Source: Ceratotherium simum simum
Taxonomy: Eukaryota > Chordata > Mammalia > Perissodactyla > Rhinocerotidae
DNA: 64,000 nucleotides
Assembly: GCF_000283155.1 (NCBI RefSeq)
Contig: NW_004454159.1
Coordinates: 16,174,188 to 16,238,187, forward strand
Reading direction: 5' to 3'
Positions 1 through 13,403 of the stretch are shown here, piece by piece. A program made the translations under genes and the position numbers. How positions within the stretch are numbered: the first letter of the stretch is position 1; each line of letters begins with the position of its first letter. The notes under the pieces are model-generated. The model did no database searches. It was not told where the DNA came from and worked only from the letters and a program-made list of their open reading frames with translations.

Positions 1-351
1 TTTCATAGATGTAAAAAATGCTATGATTTGCCATATTATAGCACTCTCTTTACAAACATCCACTCTTGTTAGTAAATGTGTGCTTTTAGGAAAAAGAGAT
101 TCCTTATGGCCTCGTAATTCACTTCTACTTTGACTTTGCGAATTCCCTAAAGCATCTTGTTCCTCTTGTGATAATTTCTGTTTTCAGACATCATGATTTA
201 AAACACATTAAAAAAAAAAATAAACCCTAAAGCCCACCTCTTAAATGATTTTAAATGTCTACCTGACAATTCAAATTTGGAAAAAAGATTAGAGAAGGCA
301 TGGTGAGAATGTCCTTTGATTATGCAATGCTATGGATTCGTTCCCTCATAC
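1..351 (-). other. ADAMTS19 intron, 5' part only
   Basis: This is the start of the intron after the last visible exon (donor GTATGA at 351-346). It is AT-rich with a short A run near 210-220. I recognise no repeat family or other signal. Confidence 0.85.
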
Positions 352-509
352 CAGGAGGTGTAAAGGTGATGTAGTGGGACCTTTGGCAGAGATCTTCTCC
401 CAGAGGCCTCGTCTTACGTAATGGACAGTAGTTCCTGCTAAATTGAATGCTCCAGAGTGTTCAATCTTCCAGTCACTATTAATAGACTGTTTTCCAGTGT
501 CTCGAAGAG
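352..509 (-). CDS. ADAMTS19: ADAMTS19 coding exon, spacer domain (last in window)
   Basis: This 158-base exon has acceptor TATAG|C and donor CTG|GTATGA. It completes the alanine codon and encodes 52 codons, [19 protein letters not shown]...[13 protein letters not shown]...PLHLL, with no cysteine, as expected inside the spacer. It ends in phase 0. The next exon should begin with the continuation of the spacer and lies below coordinate 1. The rest of the protein (further thrombospondin repeats and the PLAC domain) is therefore not in this window. Confidence 0.97.
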
Positions 510-1066
510 CTATAAAGAGGTTCAAAAATATTATGAGAATTAACAGGTCAGCATCATTAATCAAAATCCACTTCACATGATTTCCTTAAAAGCATTTCAT
601 TCATTTCTAAACTAATAGGTCAACACTCGCTGATGTAAAACATGAGGCATCTCCTCTTTGGGAAAGTCCACAATCATAGCAAATGCCACAGGCTCTCCTT
701 CTCTCCTGAAGCCATCCACATCTACACGCCCACATTTATCTTTGCCTCCACGAACCTCTTGGACGCTTGATGTCTGTAACCCTTATTTTCCTCCTTAATC
801 ATTTATTCTTATGTCCTTAGTCATTTATTCTTTAACCTATTATTGTTTTAAGGCTATATACGTCTGTGTTGTCTATGCAACAATCCTATGAGCAATGTGA
901 GGGCTGAAACTACATCTTACACATATTCTGTATTTCTTAAAGTGTGTGATTAAAGAAATGCTATTAAATAGCACGTTAACCTACAGAACAAAATGACAGG
1001 GTTCAATTCATTACAAAACCATTCAAATATAATGTGTTGGTTTTAAAACAGAACTCAGGATCCCCC

Positions 1067-1262
1067 ATTTTTTTGGTGTGTGTGTGAGGAAGATTGGCCC
1101 TGAGCTAATATCTGTACCAATCTTCCTCTATTTTGTATGTGGGTTGCCGCCACAGCATGGCTGCTGAGTGGCTTAGGTCCACCCCCGGGATCTGAATCTG
1201 GGAACCCAGGTTGCTGAAGTGGAGTGCACTGAACTTAACCACTAGGCCACAGGGTTGGCCCC
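1067..1262 (-). repeat. ERE-type SINE (equine tRNA-derived)
   Basis: On the minus strand it begins GGGGCCAACC-like at 1262 and ends with the TGAGGAAGATTGG...-type block and a T run on the plus strand. It is diverged. Flanks CTCAGGA-CCC at 1054-1066 and 1263-1272 look like an eroded target-site duplication. Confidence 0.9.
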
Positions 1263-1639
1263 CTCAGGACCCTTTTAACATATCTCATTTGTGATTTGTG
1301 TGCACAAAAATGAAAGATAAATGCTAATTCTTACCCACAAATAGCCACCATTTGTACGAGATTTTATAGAATAACTTTTTTTACTTGCATTTTTTTCTCT
1401 TTTTTTTTTGACTTGATCTCTATTACTATTTAATTAAGATTCATGACATGAAAGTGAGATGTCATGATTACCATTTAAATTAAGGATTCCTTTTTATTTT
1501 TTCTAAATGATTTTATTTCTTTTAATTTAAACTTTTAGACTCTCCCATATAATTGTATTCTCTTTCGAAAAGACATTTACATGAAGATTCATTGAAGAAT
1601 TTTATGTCATAATTCTGTGAAAATATTTTGATGACTTAA

Positions 1640-1925
1640 GCTGATAAATCTTCCTAAATATTATTTAAACTAATTTCTATTTATTGAATATTTGAGAGTT
1701 TCCAAGTTTTTTATATTGTAAATAATGCTCAAATAAATATACTGTACCCTAATTACGTGTATATCTAAATATTTCCCTTGGATAGAGTCCCAGATTTGGA
1801 ATTACAGATCCAAAGATAATGAACATTTAAAGATTTTGAAAAACAATTTCAAATCGATTTTCATAAAGGTTACATCAATTTATGCTCCTGTCAGTGACTG
1901 AGGGTACTGATTTCTGAAGACCTCC
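1640..1925 (-). repeat. Old L1 3' fragment
   Basis: The plus strand reads like reversed L1: 'attgtaaataatgctc', then the ...CAATTTATGCTCCTGTCAG... segment. It is strongly diverged and its borders are approximate. Confidence 0.55.
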
Positions 1926-1949
1926 TTGGAAGCACCTTTCTCTTGTTAT

Positions 1950-2740
1950 AATATTTAATCATGACTGAATAATTACGTATCAAGTATCAGCTATAAATCA
2001 GGAAATACTCAAAGTCCTGGGACCTCCTAACACAAACAATATAAATATGTTCTCTGGCTTTGTTACATTTATAATCTAACTGGCAAGCAAGACATTAAGT
2101 TATATAAGTAACTAACTAATTATAATTATGCTGAAACTTTTGTGGGAGGAGTAGGAAAGGCTGGCCTGAAGGATGTCCTTTACTGAGGATGTTAGCCAGG
2201 GGAAAACAGAAGCAGAAAAAGAGCATTCAGGAATGAGGAAACTATAAATGGAAGGTCTTAAAGCTCAATGCAGCTTGGTGAGAACCAGGAGGCAAGTGTC
2301 CAGGATGCCAAAAGCACTGAAGTAGATCACGAAGAGACAAGGCTGGAGAGGTAAGGAATAGCTAGACATTATAGGCCTTGTTAATATTTTGAGGTCTTTT
2401 TCTAAGAAAAAATATAAAGCTATAAGAGCTTTTGAACAGTATTGTGTAGAAAACGGACTGATGTAGGGCAAATTTAGATAGAGAAGTCAGGACAAAACGT
2501 TAACACTGTAGCCCAACTGAAAGTAATGGTGGCTTGGATTAAGGTAGAGGAGAGAAATATCAAAAGGAATTTAGGAGAGAAATTGATAAAATATGATGAT
2601 GACTTGGTTGTTGTGGGTGAAAGAAGGTGTCAGGTATGATGCCAGGTTTCTAGGATGAGAAAATAAGTGGGTTATGATGGCAAATAATGAGATGGGAAAG
2701 ACTAGCAAAAGAAATGGTTAAAGAGACATATCAGGAGTTA
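1950..2740 (-). repeat. L2 fragment, reverse orientation
   Basis: TGTTACATTTATAATCTAAC, then 'ggctggagaggtaaggaata' and 'ggtggcttggattaaggtag', keep the order of a reversed L2 3' region. It is strongly diverged. Confidence 0.6.
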
Positions 2741-5700
2741 ATTCTGAATAATCTAGGTTTTTAAAAAGAATCTCTTCTTTTATTGCTATTGAGGTTAAAG
2801 ATATTTTTCATTTGCTTATTAATCATTTGCATTTTTAATTTAAATCAATTAATAAATTATTAATTATCTGTTAAGATTTTTCTGGTCCACTGAGGGATAT
2901 TCTAGTGCTTATATTCCCATTATTACAAGCAATGTATTAATAAAATCATTAAAATTTTACCTCATCACTTAATTGCTACCAAAAACACCTTTATCATGTA
3001 CTGCATATAAAGTATGTTTTAGATAAAATATTAATAATATATGTTTCCAGATTTATGACAAATATGAGTATTAATTTTTACCTTGAATTTTACTTGAATT
3101 TACTTCTATTACTTGAAGGGGAAATATGTTGACAGTAAACTCTCAACACTTTGCAAATAGCTATCACCATCCACAAAGGATATACTTCAGATAATGCTAA
3201 ATTCATTAAAAAAATAATGATTTTGCTTAAAAGGTAAAGTATTTCCTTGGATTTCTCTAAAGTCTGTTAAATATTTTGAGAAATTTTTTTGGCTTGGATT
3301 TGTACTGTAGCCAGTATGATTCCATTTTTTAATTTTTTTAAAATTTTTTTGGTGTATTTCAACATATCTTTAGGGCACAATTATAAAGGAATATTTCCTA
3401 AAAATCTCTAATAAATATGCCTTAAAAAAAAAAACTTCTGGGAGTGGTTATAGTACAACATTTAGACTCAACTGGTATTTGTGGAATTCAGTATTCTCTA
3501 GAAAATGGTACATACATGTACCTGAAAACCCACACAATCTATAAGCTTACCTCACATGAAGAATGAGTACTCTGGGTGTGTGATGTTTCCTGGTTTTTGT
3601 TTTTATTTTTAATTCGTTAGTTTTAAAAATGTGTTTTTAGAAAATCTTTTTCTGGCCATACCTGCATAACTGGAACTGCACTCTCTTTCCCACTGTAATG
3701 GCTATAAAAAACTAGACAATGTACGAAACAACTGTTCTCAGATATCGAACAACTGACAACAGAGAACTGTGATCCCTAAGAGGAGAACAAACGTGATCTC
3801 TAAAATTGCCTGACTTTCTGCTAGAATATATTTACCAGACCCCACCACAGGGAGGGGGAACTCAAGCAGAACACAGATGACGAGGGCTTCAGTGAGATGA
3901 GGACAGAGAGGATGGAGATCAAATTGGCTAAGGCAGCTGGAATCTGTTTTATGGAGTACTGAAGATAGGGAGCTACACAGTGACAAACTCCAAAAATCTG
4001 CAAAGGTGTGCCTTTGAGCCTATGGCTAAATACTAAGCTGCAAAGAAGTGGGATGAGATTCCTCAAGGCTGGGAAAAGAGTAACTATCTAGGACCTGTAA
4101 ACTGTACAACTCTTGGAGCTCATGTAGGGTTGCAAGATATGTAATCAGAGTAGAGAGATCTTACTGAACATACATAGACTTCAGTGGAGAACCTAGAAAG
4201 GCTGCCTATTAGAAATAAGGCTAGACTAGTTCTAGAATAAAGGCTACTCTAGACCCACCATAACAAAGCTTTACAAAAGTTTCAAGAAGTCAAGCTTATC
4301 TGCAAGTAAATTAGTTGTCCAGAAAAATGAAACTCAACACTCAATAATAAAGAACAATAAAATCCGGCCATTCAGCACTGGCACATTAATAGTGTCCAGC
4401 ATCCAACCAAAAATTACTAGATATGTGAAGAACTCAGAAAACGTGACCCATAATCAGAGGAAAAATCAGTCAATAAAATGAGACCCAGAAATAATAAAGA
4501 TAATGGAACTAGCAGACCAAGACTTTAAGACAGCTTTATAAGTATGTCCAGTATACACAAGAATTTAAAGAAAAATCTGTAATATTAAAGAGTAACAAAA
4601 ACTATAAAAAATAAGCAAATCAAATATCTCAGAATTGACAAATATAATATCTGAAATAATAAGTCACTGTATGGGCTTAAGAGCAGATTAGGCATTGCAT
4701 AAGACATCAGTGAACTTGAAGAAAAGCAAATAGACTAGAAACTAACTGGAATGCAGAGAGAAAAAAAATGCTGAGGAAAGTGAACAGAGCATCAGTGACT
4801 CAGGAAAATATCTGGTAGACAAACATAGGTGTAACTGGAAGTCCAGGAGAGGGGGGGAGGGCACACAAAAATTCTTTGAAGAGATAATGCTCAAAATTTC
4901 CCGAAATTTGATGAAAACCATAAACTTACAGATCTAAAAAGTATAATGGAACCCAAGCAGGATAACCACAAAGAAAGCCATATCAAAGAATGTCATAATC
5001 AAACTGCTGGAACCCAATGATAGGGAGAACAATCTTAAAAGTGATCAGAGAGGAAAAAGGCACATTATGTACAAGGGAAAAAAATTAAGAGTTCTCTGGA
5101 TAAACCATCAGAACTAATGCAAGCCAGAAGACAGTGAAATACTACCTTTAAAGTGAAAGAACAAAACAAAACATAACAAAATAAAGCAAAACAAAACAAA
5201 ACATATAATTCTATATCCAGTGAAAATATCCTTCAGCTATGAAGGCAAAATAAATATATTGTTAGACAAACAAAATGTGAGAAATTTTGCTGCCAGCAGA
5301 CTTGCTGTACAAGAAATGTTCAAGGATATTCTTCAAGCTGAAAGAAGATGCTTCCAGATGGAAACAGGTATCTAAGTGAAGGCATGAAGCATGTTGATAC
5401 TGGCAAATGTATAAAAATATATAAATAATATTTTTCGTTAATAAATTATTTATAATATATTGACTATTTAAAGTAAAAATGATTACAATGTATTTTGGTG
5501 CTTAAAGTATATGTAGAAATAAATTGATTATTTGACAGGTAGAAAGAAAATGCGGAATAACACAAAGGAGGGAAAGCAGGTAAAGGGAAGTACACTGTTT
5601 TAAGGAACTTACATTACACATAAAGTGGTATAGTTTGAAGGGAGACTGTAATAAGTTAAACACACATATCGTAAATCCTAGAACAACCATTAAAAATATA

Positions 5701-6407
5701 AAACAAAGGCTATCTTTAGCTAATAAGCAAGTAAGGAGACTAATGGAATATTAAAAAAATACTCAATCTAACAGAAGCCAGAGAAACAGGAAAAAAGAAA
5801 TACAAAGGAATGGAACACAAACAAAAAAATCCAATATGTCCATAACTATATTATATTTAAATGCATTAAGGATATTGGTTATAAGAGAGATTGTAGACCA
5901 GAGGGGAAAAAAAGACCCCATTCTATTCAATTTACAAGAACGTATTTTAAAAATAAAACATCAGTAGATTAAACCTAAAAGGATGCAAAAAATTAAGCAT
6001 GCAACACTAATCATGAAAAAAGATGTGTTGGCTATATTAACATCAGATAGCATGGACTTCAGGGCAAAGAATATTCCCAGAGATAAAAAGAGAATTTTTT
6101 AAAATATCACTTAAATTTAAATTACTCTAAATGTAAAATTTTAAATGACATTTAAAATTTATTAAGGAAACCATAAAATCCTACGTGTATAATGGAGCAT
6201 CAAAATGCATGAAGCAAAAACTGACATGATTGAAAGGAGATATAGAAAAATCCACAATTTTAGTTGATTTCAATACTTCTCTTTCCTTAATTAATAAAAC
6301 AAGAAGAAAATCAATAAGACTATAGAAGACTTGAACCACATGGAGCTAACTGATATTTAGAGAAGAGCCAGCAATTGCAGAATATAAATTTTCTTCAAGT
6401 ATAAATG

Positions 6408-6619
6408 ATTGGATTGGTGGTTACCCGAGGGGAAGGGGGGAGCGGGGAGGGCGAAAGGGATAATTCGGCACATGTGTGTGGTGATGGGTTGTAATTAGTA
6501 TTTGGGTGGTGAACATGATGTAATCTGTGCAGAAATAGAAGTATAATGATTTACACCTGAAATTTATACAATGTTATAAACTAATGTTACTGCAATAAAT
6601 AAAAAATTAAAAAAAAAAA
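6408..6619 (+). repeat. Young L1 3' end, 212 bases, nested in old L1
   Basis: It is made only of the lineage L1 3' UTR (GGATTGGTGGTTACC... to GCAATAAATAAAAAATT) and poly(A). The perfect 11-base target-site duplication AAGTATAAATG lies at 6397-6407 and 6620-6630. Confidence 0.92.
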
Positions 6620-7299
6620 AAGTATAAATGGAACATTAACCAACCCAGGCTGCCATGAAACAAGTCTCAATTGAAATCACACTCAGTATAATTTCTTACA
6701 CACATTTAAACTAGAAATCAATAACAAAATAGCCATTAAAAAATCTACAAATATTTGAAAATTAAACAATACATTTATAAATAAGCCATAGGTCAATGTA
6801 GAAATCACAATGGTAATTTGAAAATATTTTGAACTAAATATACAACATATAAAAATTGTAGAATGCAGCTAAATCACTGCATAAATGGATAAATTGTCAT
6901 ATTAGGAAAGAATAAAGGACTAAAATCAATTATCTAAGTTTTGACCTTAAAAGGGTATAAAAAGAGCAATTTAAAACTAAAGTAAGTAGGATGAAAATAA
7001 TAAAGAGCAGAAGTCAATTAAATAGAAAGCAGATTAACAACAGAGGCAGTCAGTGATTTCAAAAGTTGGTTATTTTAAAAGAGCAAAAACTGATAAAATT
7101 CTAGTTTGATTAAGAAAAAAGACAAATTAGCAATATCAGAAATGAGAGAAGGAATATTGCTATAATGCTTACAGATATTGTAGTGTAATAAGGAAATATT
7201 ATAAACAACTTTAAGACAATGTTTGATAAGGTAAGTGAAATAGATTCTTTGAAGACACTGATTACTAAATCTGACACAAGAAGAAAAAGAACTTCTGGA

Positions 7300-7347
7300 T
7301 AGTCATATACATATATATGTATATGTATACATACACACACACACATA
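7300..7347 (+). repeat. TA/CA mixed microsatellite
   Basis: Alternating TATATA, TGTATA and (CA)n segments at the end of the long decayed L1. Confidence 0.85.
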
Positions 7348-7559
7348 TTAAAGAAATTAAGTTTGGATTTAAAAACCTTCTCACAAAGAAAATACCAGTG
7401 TTCAAACATTTAAGGAAAAGTTTTACCAGTCTTTCACAAAATTTACTATAAAAAAGAACAGGAGGGGTACAGCGTTCTTCAAATGGCTAAAAAAATGTTA
7501 TTTTTCTTAAGGTAGATAATAAATATAAATATCTGCATTTTATTGCTTCCTTCCTAACT

Positions 7560-8800
7560 AACCCATTGGTCAAGAATTTTTATTTGTATCTATTAAACAT
7601 TCATGAAAGTTATACTTTTTTATACTCTAGATACAAGTTCTCTTCAAGATAAGCTTATCACAAATATTTTCTCTGACACTATGGCTTGCCTTTTCGTTTT
7701 CATAACGGTGCCTTTTAAAGAGCAATAGTTTTATTTTTGATGAAATCCAATATATTCATTTTTGGGTGGAGGGGTTGGCATTTTTGCCGTCCCTCGTAAA
7801 GAAATCCTTGCTTACTACAATGTCATGAGTATGTTTCTCTTATGTTTTTTGCTACAAGTTTTAGAGTTTAGCACTTTTGCTTAGATCTCCAATCCATTTT
7901 GAGTTAATTTTTGTGTATGATGTGAGGTAGAGACCAAAGTTCAATTTTTTTCCTCATAAATATCCATTTATTCTAGAATTATTTGTTTAAAGAGCACCCT
8001 TTCCCTCTGCAATACCTCAACACTGGTTGGAAGTCAGTTCACTCCACATTTGTGTCTTTGGTTTCACTGTGATGATGAATTTGTCAAATTTTCTTTGTCA
8101 ATTTTTGCCTTAAAACTTTGAAGCTATATTCCTGGTTCATATAATTTAAAAATTATAATATCTTTCTGATAAATTGAATTTTTTTATAATTATTTTGTGA
8201 CTTTTTTTACTTCAAACAATACATTTTTCTTTAAAGTGAGTTTTGACATACATTAGTATGGCTATATCAGTATTCTTTGGGTTTGTATTTTTCTGGTTTC
8301 ATTTTCCATTCTTTGATTTTCATTTTTTGTGAATCTTATGTTTTATATATGTCTCTTATGATTACCATATACCTGATTTATTTTTAAAATCCAGCCTGAT
8401 AATTTTTGTATTTAACTAGAGATTTTAGTTGTTAAATATTTATTAAGACTGCTGGTACATTTTGATTTATATCATCTTGTCTTGTGCTTTCTTTTTTCCT
8501 GCTTGCTATATATTTGTTCTTTTTTTCTATCTTGTTTTCGATTGATTGAGTTTTTAAATTTAATTTTAAAAATTACATTTGGTTCTTTAAATATGTGTTT
8601 GGTCAATTTTTGTTTATTCCTATTTTTAAATCCTTCTTTTAGATATTCAAATATAGTAACCATAATATTTTTACATTTTCTGCATATGACACATTATATA
8701 TGTCTGATGTTGCTCTCCCTTATTTTTACTGTGATTTGCTCATAGTGTCTATTTCCTTATGTGTTTCCTTAACTTCTTTTTTTTACTATAAAATTACAGT
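7560..8800 (-). repeat. Old L1 in reverse orientation
   Basis: Segments such as CCATTTTGAGTTAATTTTTG followed by GTATGATGTGAGGTAGAG are characteristic of L1 read backwards. The T-rich part from 8160 to 8800 fits the same orientation but is weaker. Confidence 0.6.
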
Positions 8801-9924
8801 TGAACTTCATAGAATTCCTTTGAGGCTTGGTGAAGGGACATTACTTCAAAAAGGATTTTCACTTGCATATGCCAAACACGTTGGTGACCTCATTAAAATA
8901 AATATCTTGTGGGTTTTGGACTTCAAAGTTAGGGTAAATTGGTGCTGCAAATTCATGTGAGCATTTGTTCTGGGTTACAAATTCTCAGGGAAGCTGATTT
9001 CCTACCTCCACCTAGTACCAAAGCTAACATCGACACATTTCCTTTCTTTCTCCTTGTATGGTGCAAATGAACTTTTATCTCTCCTTCACACCGAGCTTGT
9101 AGTCCTTTGGGGTCCTGCTTTATGCAGGGGTCTCCTATTACAGTCTCCACTTAGTAAAGGTCTTAGGCTTTGTTTTCTGTCCACAGGACTCCTTGGCTCT
9201 CAAAGTCTAAACTGGTCACCAGGATTAAGCATAAGTGGGGCTTCAGTCAGTCTAATACTCTGGATTCCTGTTCTCACTTTGTTTTTGGCATGCGAGGTTC
9301 CTTTAATATCTTTCAGTTCAGAGGTAAATTTAAAAGGTGTTCTTTTTTTTCTCCTTTTGTATTTTGCTTAACATTTTAAATTGTTTTTAGTGAGAAGTTT
9401 TTCTGTAGTGGGCTGCACGCAAAACTGCAGGCAAAGTAAGCTGACCCATATGACCTTGTTCAGATTTTAAAAAATTATAAGCTATAATGATTTTGTAAAG
9501 ATGTAACATATGGTCTATCTGAACTACTCTCCATTTTAGACTTTTTGATAAATTATTAACAAAATAATAAAGCCATGATCTTCAGAAAAGCAGATAATTG
9601 CATATGGGATTACAACTCAAAGAGAGAGTAATGAAAAAGAACAATTGTATTGGGAGGGAATTTAATGTCTCCTACGAGATAATATATAGTTTGATGTAGA
9701 CAAGTTAATTTGTTAAAGAATGATCAGTTTGCCAGGAAGTGATTTATTATCCTTTCTTTTTGCTAAAGCTAGTTCAGATGAAGATTTTCAATGACTTCTT
9801 TCCAATGCCCGAAGGAGCCTTTAGGAAATGTGATTTATGATCTGTATTCTCTGCCATTCTTTAGAGAATACATCTCACAGGCTTGAAATTTGGGATTTTA
9901 GGCTTGAAATCTAGGATTTTAATA

Positions 9925-10230
9925 CTGTGTCATTTCTTTTTTTTCCCCAAATTTGCCCCTTATCTATGTGCCCTATCTCAGTAAATGTCATTCTTTGCCC
10001 AGTTGTTGCAGCCAGAAAGCTAGAAGTCATCCTTGAATCCTCATCTTCTATCAATACTCACATCCATTTTTCAACAAGTTTTATCAGTTCAACTTCTTCA
10101 ATGTCTCTGGAAGCCATTGGGTTTTTCTCATTTCTATTCTCTTGATTGGATTATGCAACTGGTCTCTTTGTCTTCATTCCTGCACACTTCCACTAATTCA
10201 TCAGGATAATTGCTTTTTCCTCTGTTAAGC
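9925..10230 (+). repeat. L2 fragment
   Basis: 'gccagaaagctagaagtcat', 'ccttgaatcctcatcttcta' and 'attatgcaactggtctcttt' match the L2 middle region in plus orientation. Confidence 0.65.
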
Positions 10231-10779
10231 AAGTAAGGAAATTTAGTGGGTTCTTGAATAAACATGGTAACATAGTAGTATTTTCAACATTGATTTAATC
10301 TCCAGAGTAGTATTCAGGATTTTTAGGAGCACTGATGCTCTTTCCTTATACAAGTAAACGACTCTGGTAACTTAGGCCTAATGCTAAGCACAAGGAAAAT
10401 TGACAATAATAAGGCCAGGTGCTTAACACAGATATGTGATCCAATTTTAAACTGAATGGTCTTTTAATAACAAAAAGTGATTGGAGATTTATGTTTAGAG
10501 ATCTGCATCAGGGAAAGAAGATGAGATCTGGCAGGCTTGGAGGTAGTGATTGGGGAAAAAAACAGATATTTCATGATTTGTATTCCCCTGAGTTAATTCT
10601 ATAAGACAATTGATCACGTCAGTTAAGAAAAGGGGCAAAAGAGGGAATTTGGGGGAAGTTCAAGGAAAATTTATTCATATATGACATCTACTTTAAAACC
10701 ACAAGTATTGCATGGAAGGCAATGATTAAAAAAGAAAAAGTAAAAAAGATACATTAGGAATCAGATACCATGGCCACAT

Positions 10780-10975
10780 TGCTTGTGTTTAAATCCAGGA
10801 TCATAGCTTTATAGATGTGTGACCTTGGGACAGAAACTTAAACCCTCTGTTCCTCTATTCTCTGATCTTAAAAATTTGGAAATTAGTGGTGCCTACTTCA
10901 TAGAGTTGTTGTGAGGATTTATTTAACGAATATATTTAATGCACTGGCCCATACTAATCACTATATAAGTGCGAA
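10780..10975 (+). repeat. MIR SINE
   Basis: TGTGACCTTGGGACAGAAACT, then a CCTCTGTTCCTCTATTC segment and GTTGTGAGGATTTATTTAA, is the core and 3' part of MIR. Confidence 0.85.
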
Positions 10976-10989
10976 CTATCTTTTCTTAA

Positions 10990-11330
10990 TTGAAATTCAC
11001 TCAGGAAGTCTTTATTTCCTTTGTGCCGGACTCTGTTTTAGTTACGGTAGCTATAGCTCTGAGCAAAATGATCCCTGCCTTCAAGAATTCACAATAGAGA
11101 TAGACAATATAAAAGCATTCACGTAAACAAAAAAGAAAATTCAGACAGTGACAAGTGCTATAAAGAAAATAAAGCAGGATGATGTAGTAGGGAGTGGCTT
11201 GGTTAGGGGTCACAGTGGATACGGAGAGAAAGTGATAGATATGAACTGCTGATGTATTGTATTAGAATGGTAGAGAGAGTTATCAAGGAGAACCGCTAGT
11301 TTTGGTATAAGCTACTGGATAGAAATTGGT
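10990..11330 (-). repeat. L2 fragment, reverse orientation
   Basis: 'gtgccggactctgttttagt', 'aatgatccctgccttcaaga' and 'gacaagtgctataaagaaaa' are reversed L2 3' end text, directly before the MLT1-like fragment. Confidence 0.75.
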
Positions 11331-11335
11331 GACTG

Positions 11336-11378
11336 TGGTAGGATGAATAATGGCCCCCCAAAAGATATTTACGTCCTA
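11336..11378 (+). repeat. MLT1-like LTR, 5' fragment
   Basis: GTAGGATGAATAATGGCCCC followed by CCAAAAGATATTTACGTCCT resembles the start of MLT1 (MaLR) solo LTRs. The fragment is short, so the call depends on the partner piece at 14571-14830. Confidence 0.6.
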
Positions 11379-11389
11379 AAAGATAGATA

Positions 11390-13403
11390 TCATATAAAGT
11401 ATCTTTTCTGACCACCCTGCAATGAAGTTAGAAATCAATAACAGAAGGAAAATTGGAAAATTTGCAAATTGGTAGACATGAAACAAAATATTCCAACAAC
11501 GAATGGATCAAAGAAGAAATCACAGGGAAAATTAGAAAATATCTTGAGACAAATGGAAATGAAAACACAACATACTGAAACTTAGAGGACCCAGTGAAAG
11601 CAGTGCGATGTGGGAAGTTTATAGGTATAAACACGTTAAAAAAGAAGACAGACCTCAAATTAACAATCTAACTTTAAAAGTAAAGGAACTAGAAAAAGAA
11701 CAGACTAAACCCAAAACTACCAGAAGCATGGAAATAATAAAGATTAGAGCAGAGATAAATGAAATAGAGAACAGAAAAATAACAAAGCAAATCAACAAAA
11801 CCAGAAGTTGCTTCCATGAAAAGAGCAATGAAATTGACAAACCTTTGGCTATATTGACTTAGAAAGAAAAAGAGACAACTAAAAAATCAGAAATGAAAGT
11901 GGGGACATTACAATCGATGCTACAGAAATAAAAAGGGTTTTAAGAAAGTACTATGAACAACGGCATGCTAAGAAAGTGGATAATCTAAATGAAATGAATA
12001 AATTCCTAGAAACACAAAATCTACCAAGACTGAATCACAAAGAAATAGAAATCCTGTACATACGTATAACTAGTAAAGACACTGAAGTAGTAATCAAAAA
12101 TATCCCAACAAATAAAAGCCCTGGACCTTAGGGCTTCATTGGTAAATTCTAGCAAATATTTAAAGAAGAACTAACATCACCCTCAAATTTTGCAAAGAAT
12201 TGAAGTGGGGGGACGACTTTCTAAATCATTTTATCAGGCCACTACTTTCCTGATACCAAAGCTAGACAAAGGCACTACAATAAAAGAACGCTACGGACGA
12301 ATTTCCCTTATAAAATATTGATGCAAAAATCCTCCACAAAGTACTAGCAAACCAAATTCAGGAGCACAAAAGGCATCCAAATCAGAAAGGAAGAAGTAAA
12401 ATTATTTCTATGCACAAATGATATGATCTTATATGTAGAAAACTAAATATTCTACAAAAAGCCCATAATAACTAATAAATGAATTCAGCAAAGTAGCAGG
12501 ATACAAATTTAACATACAAAAAGCAGTTGTGGGGCCGGCCCAGTGGTGTAGCGTTAAGTTCGCGTGGTCCGCTTCAGTGCCCTGGGGTTCATGGGTTTGG
12601 ATCCTGGGCGCGGACGTACGCATCACTTGTCAAGCCATCCTGTGGCAGGCATCCCACATATAAAGTAGAGGAAGATGGGCACGGATGTTAGCCCAGGGCC
12701 AGTCTTCCTCAGCAAAAAGAGGAGGATTGACAACAGATGTTAAGTCAGGGCTAATCTTCCTCACCAAAAAAGAAAAGAAAAGAAAAGAAAAAAAGCAGTT
12801 GCATTTCTACACAGTAACCAATGAACAATCTGAAAAGGAAATTAAGAAAACAATTGTATTTACAATAGCATCAAAAAGAATAAAATACTTGGGAATTAAC
12901 TTAACCAAGGAGGTTAAAGATTTATACAATGAAAACTACAAGACATCGCTGAAAGAAATTAAAGAAAACATAAATAAATGGAAACACATCTCAGGTTCAT
13001 GAACTGGAAGCCTTAATATTGTTCAGTTGTCAACATTATCCAAAGTGACCCACAAATTGAATGCAATTCCTATCAAAACCCCAATGGCCTTTTTTGCAGA
13101 AATAAAAAACCTATCCTAAAATTAATATGGAATCTCAAGTGACCATGAATAGCCAAAACAATCTTGAAAAAGAGAAACAAAGCTGGAGACTCACACTTCC
13201 TGATTTCAAAACTTACTAGAAAGCTAAAGTAATCAAAACAGTGTGCTACTGGCATGAAAACAGACACATAAACCAATGGAATAGAACAGAGATCCCAGAA
13301 ATAAACCCTCACATAAGTGGCCAAATGATTTTTGAGAAGGATGCCAAGATCATTCAACGGAGAAAGGACAGTCTTTTAACCAGCTGGGAAAACTATTCCA
13401 CTG
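11390..13403 (+). repeat. L1 ORF2 fragment (endonuclease end to reverse-transcriptase region), interrupted by ERE
   Basis: The translation shows L1 ORF2 wording: QINNLTLKVKELEKEQ, IIKIRAEINEIENRKI, then after the [21 protein letters not shown], and finally WHENRHINQWNRTEIPEINP. Stops and frameshifts make it non-functional. The region from 12120 to 12400, which should hold the central RT motifs, is strongly shortened. Confidence 0.9.
12530..12789 (+). repeat. ERE-type SINE inserted in an L1
   Basis: It starts GGGGCCGGCCCAGTGG and ends in an (AAAAG)n tail. A perfect 12-base target-site duplication, AAAAAGCAGTTG, lies at 12518-12529 and 12790-12801. The L1 reading frame resumes straight after it. 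Confidence 0.95.

Larger units (their letters stand above)
3660..7470 (+). repeat. Old L1 (L1M/HAL1-like), long but decayed
   Basis: The 3700-4550 part resembles an L1 5' region/ORF1. The 4980-5400 part has the 'tatatccagtgaaaatatcc' and 'caagaaatgttcaaggatat' wording of L1M/HAL1. The stretch from 6170 onward resembles ORF2 riddled with stops. A young L1 tail interrupts it at 6408-6619. It lies antisense to ADAMTS19. Confidence 0.75.

Noticed and set aside
3738..4066. Two overlapping minus-strand open frames
   Set aside because: They lie within old L1 5'-region sequence, on the opposite strand to the element, and have no recognisable domain.
12685..13002. 105-codon open frame
   Set aside because: It starts in the ERE SINE and runs into L1 ORF2 text across the insertion junction. 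Chance fusion of two repeats.
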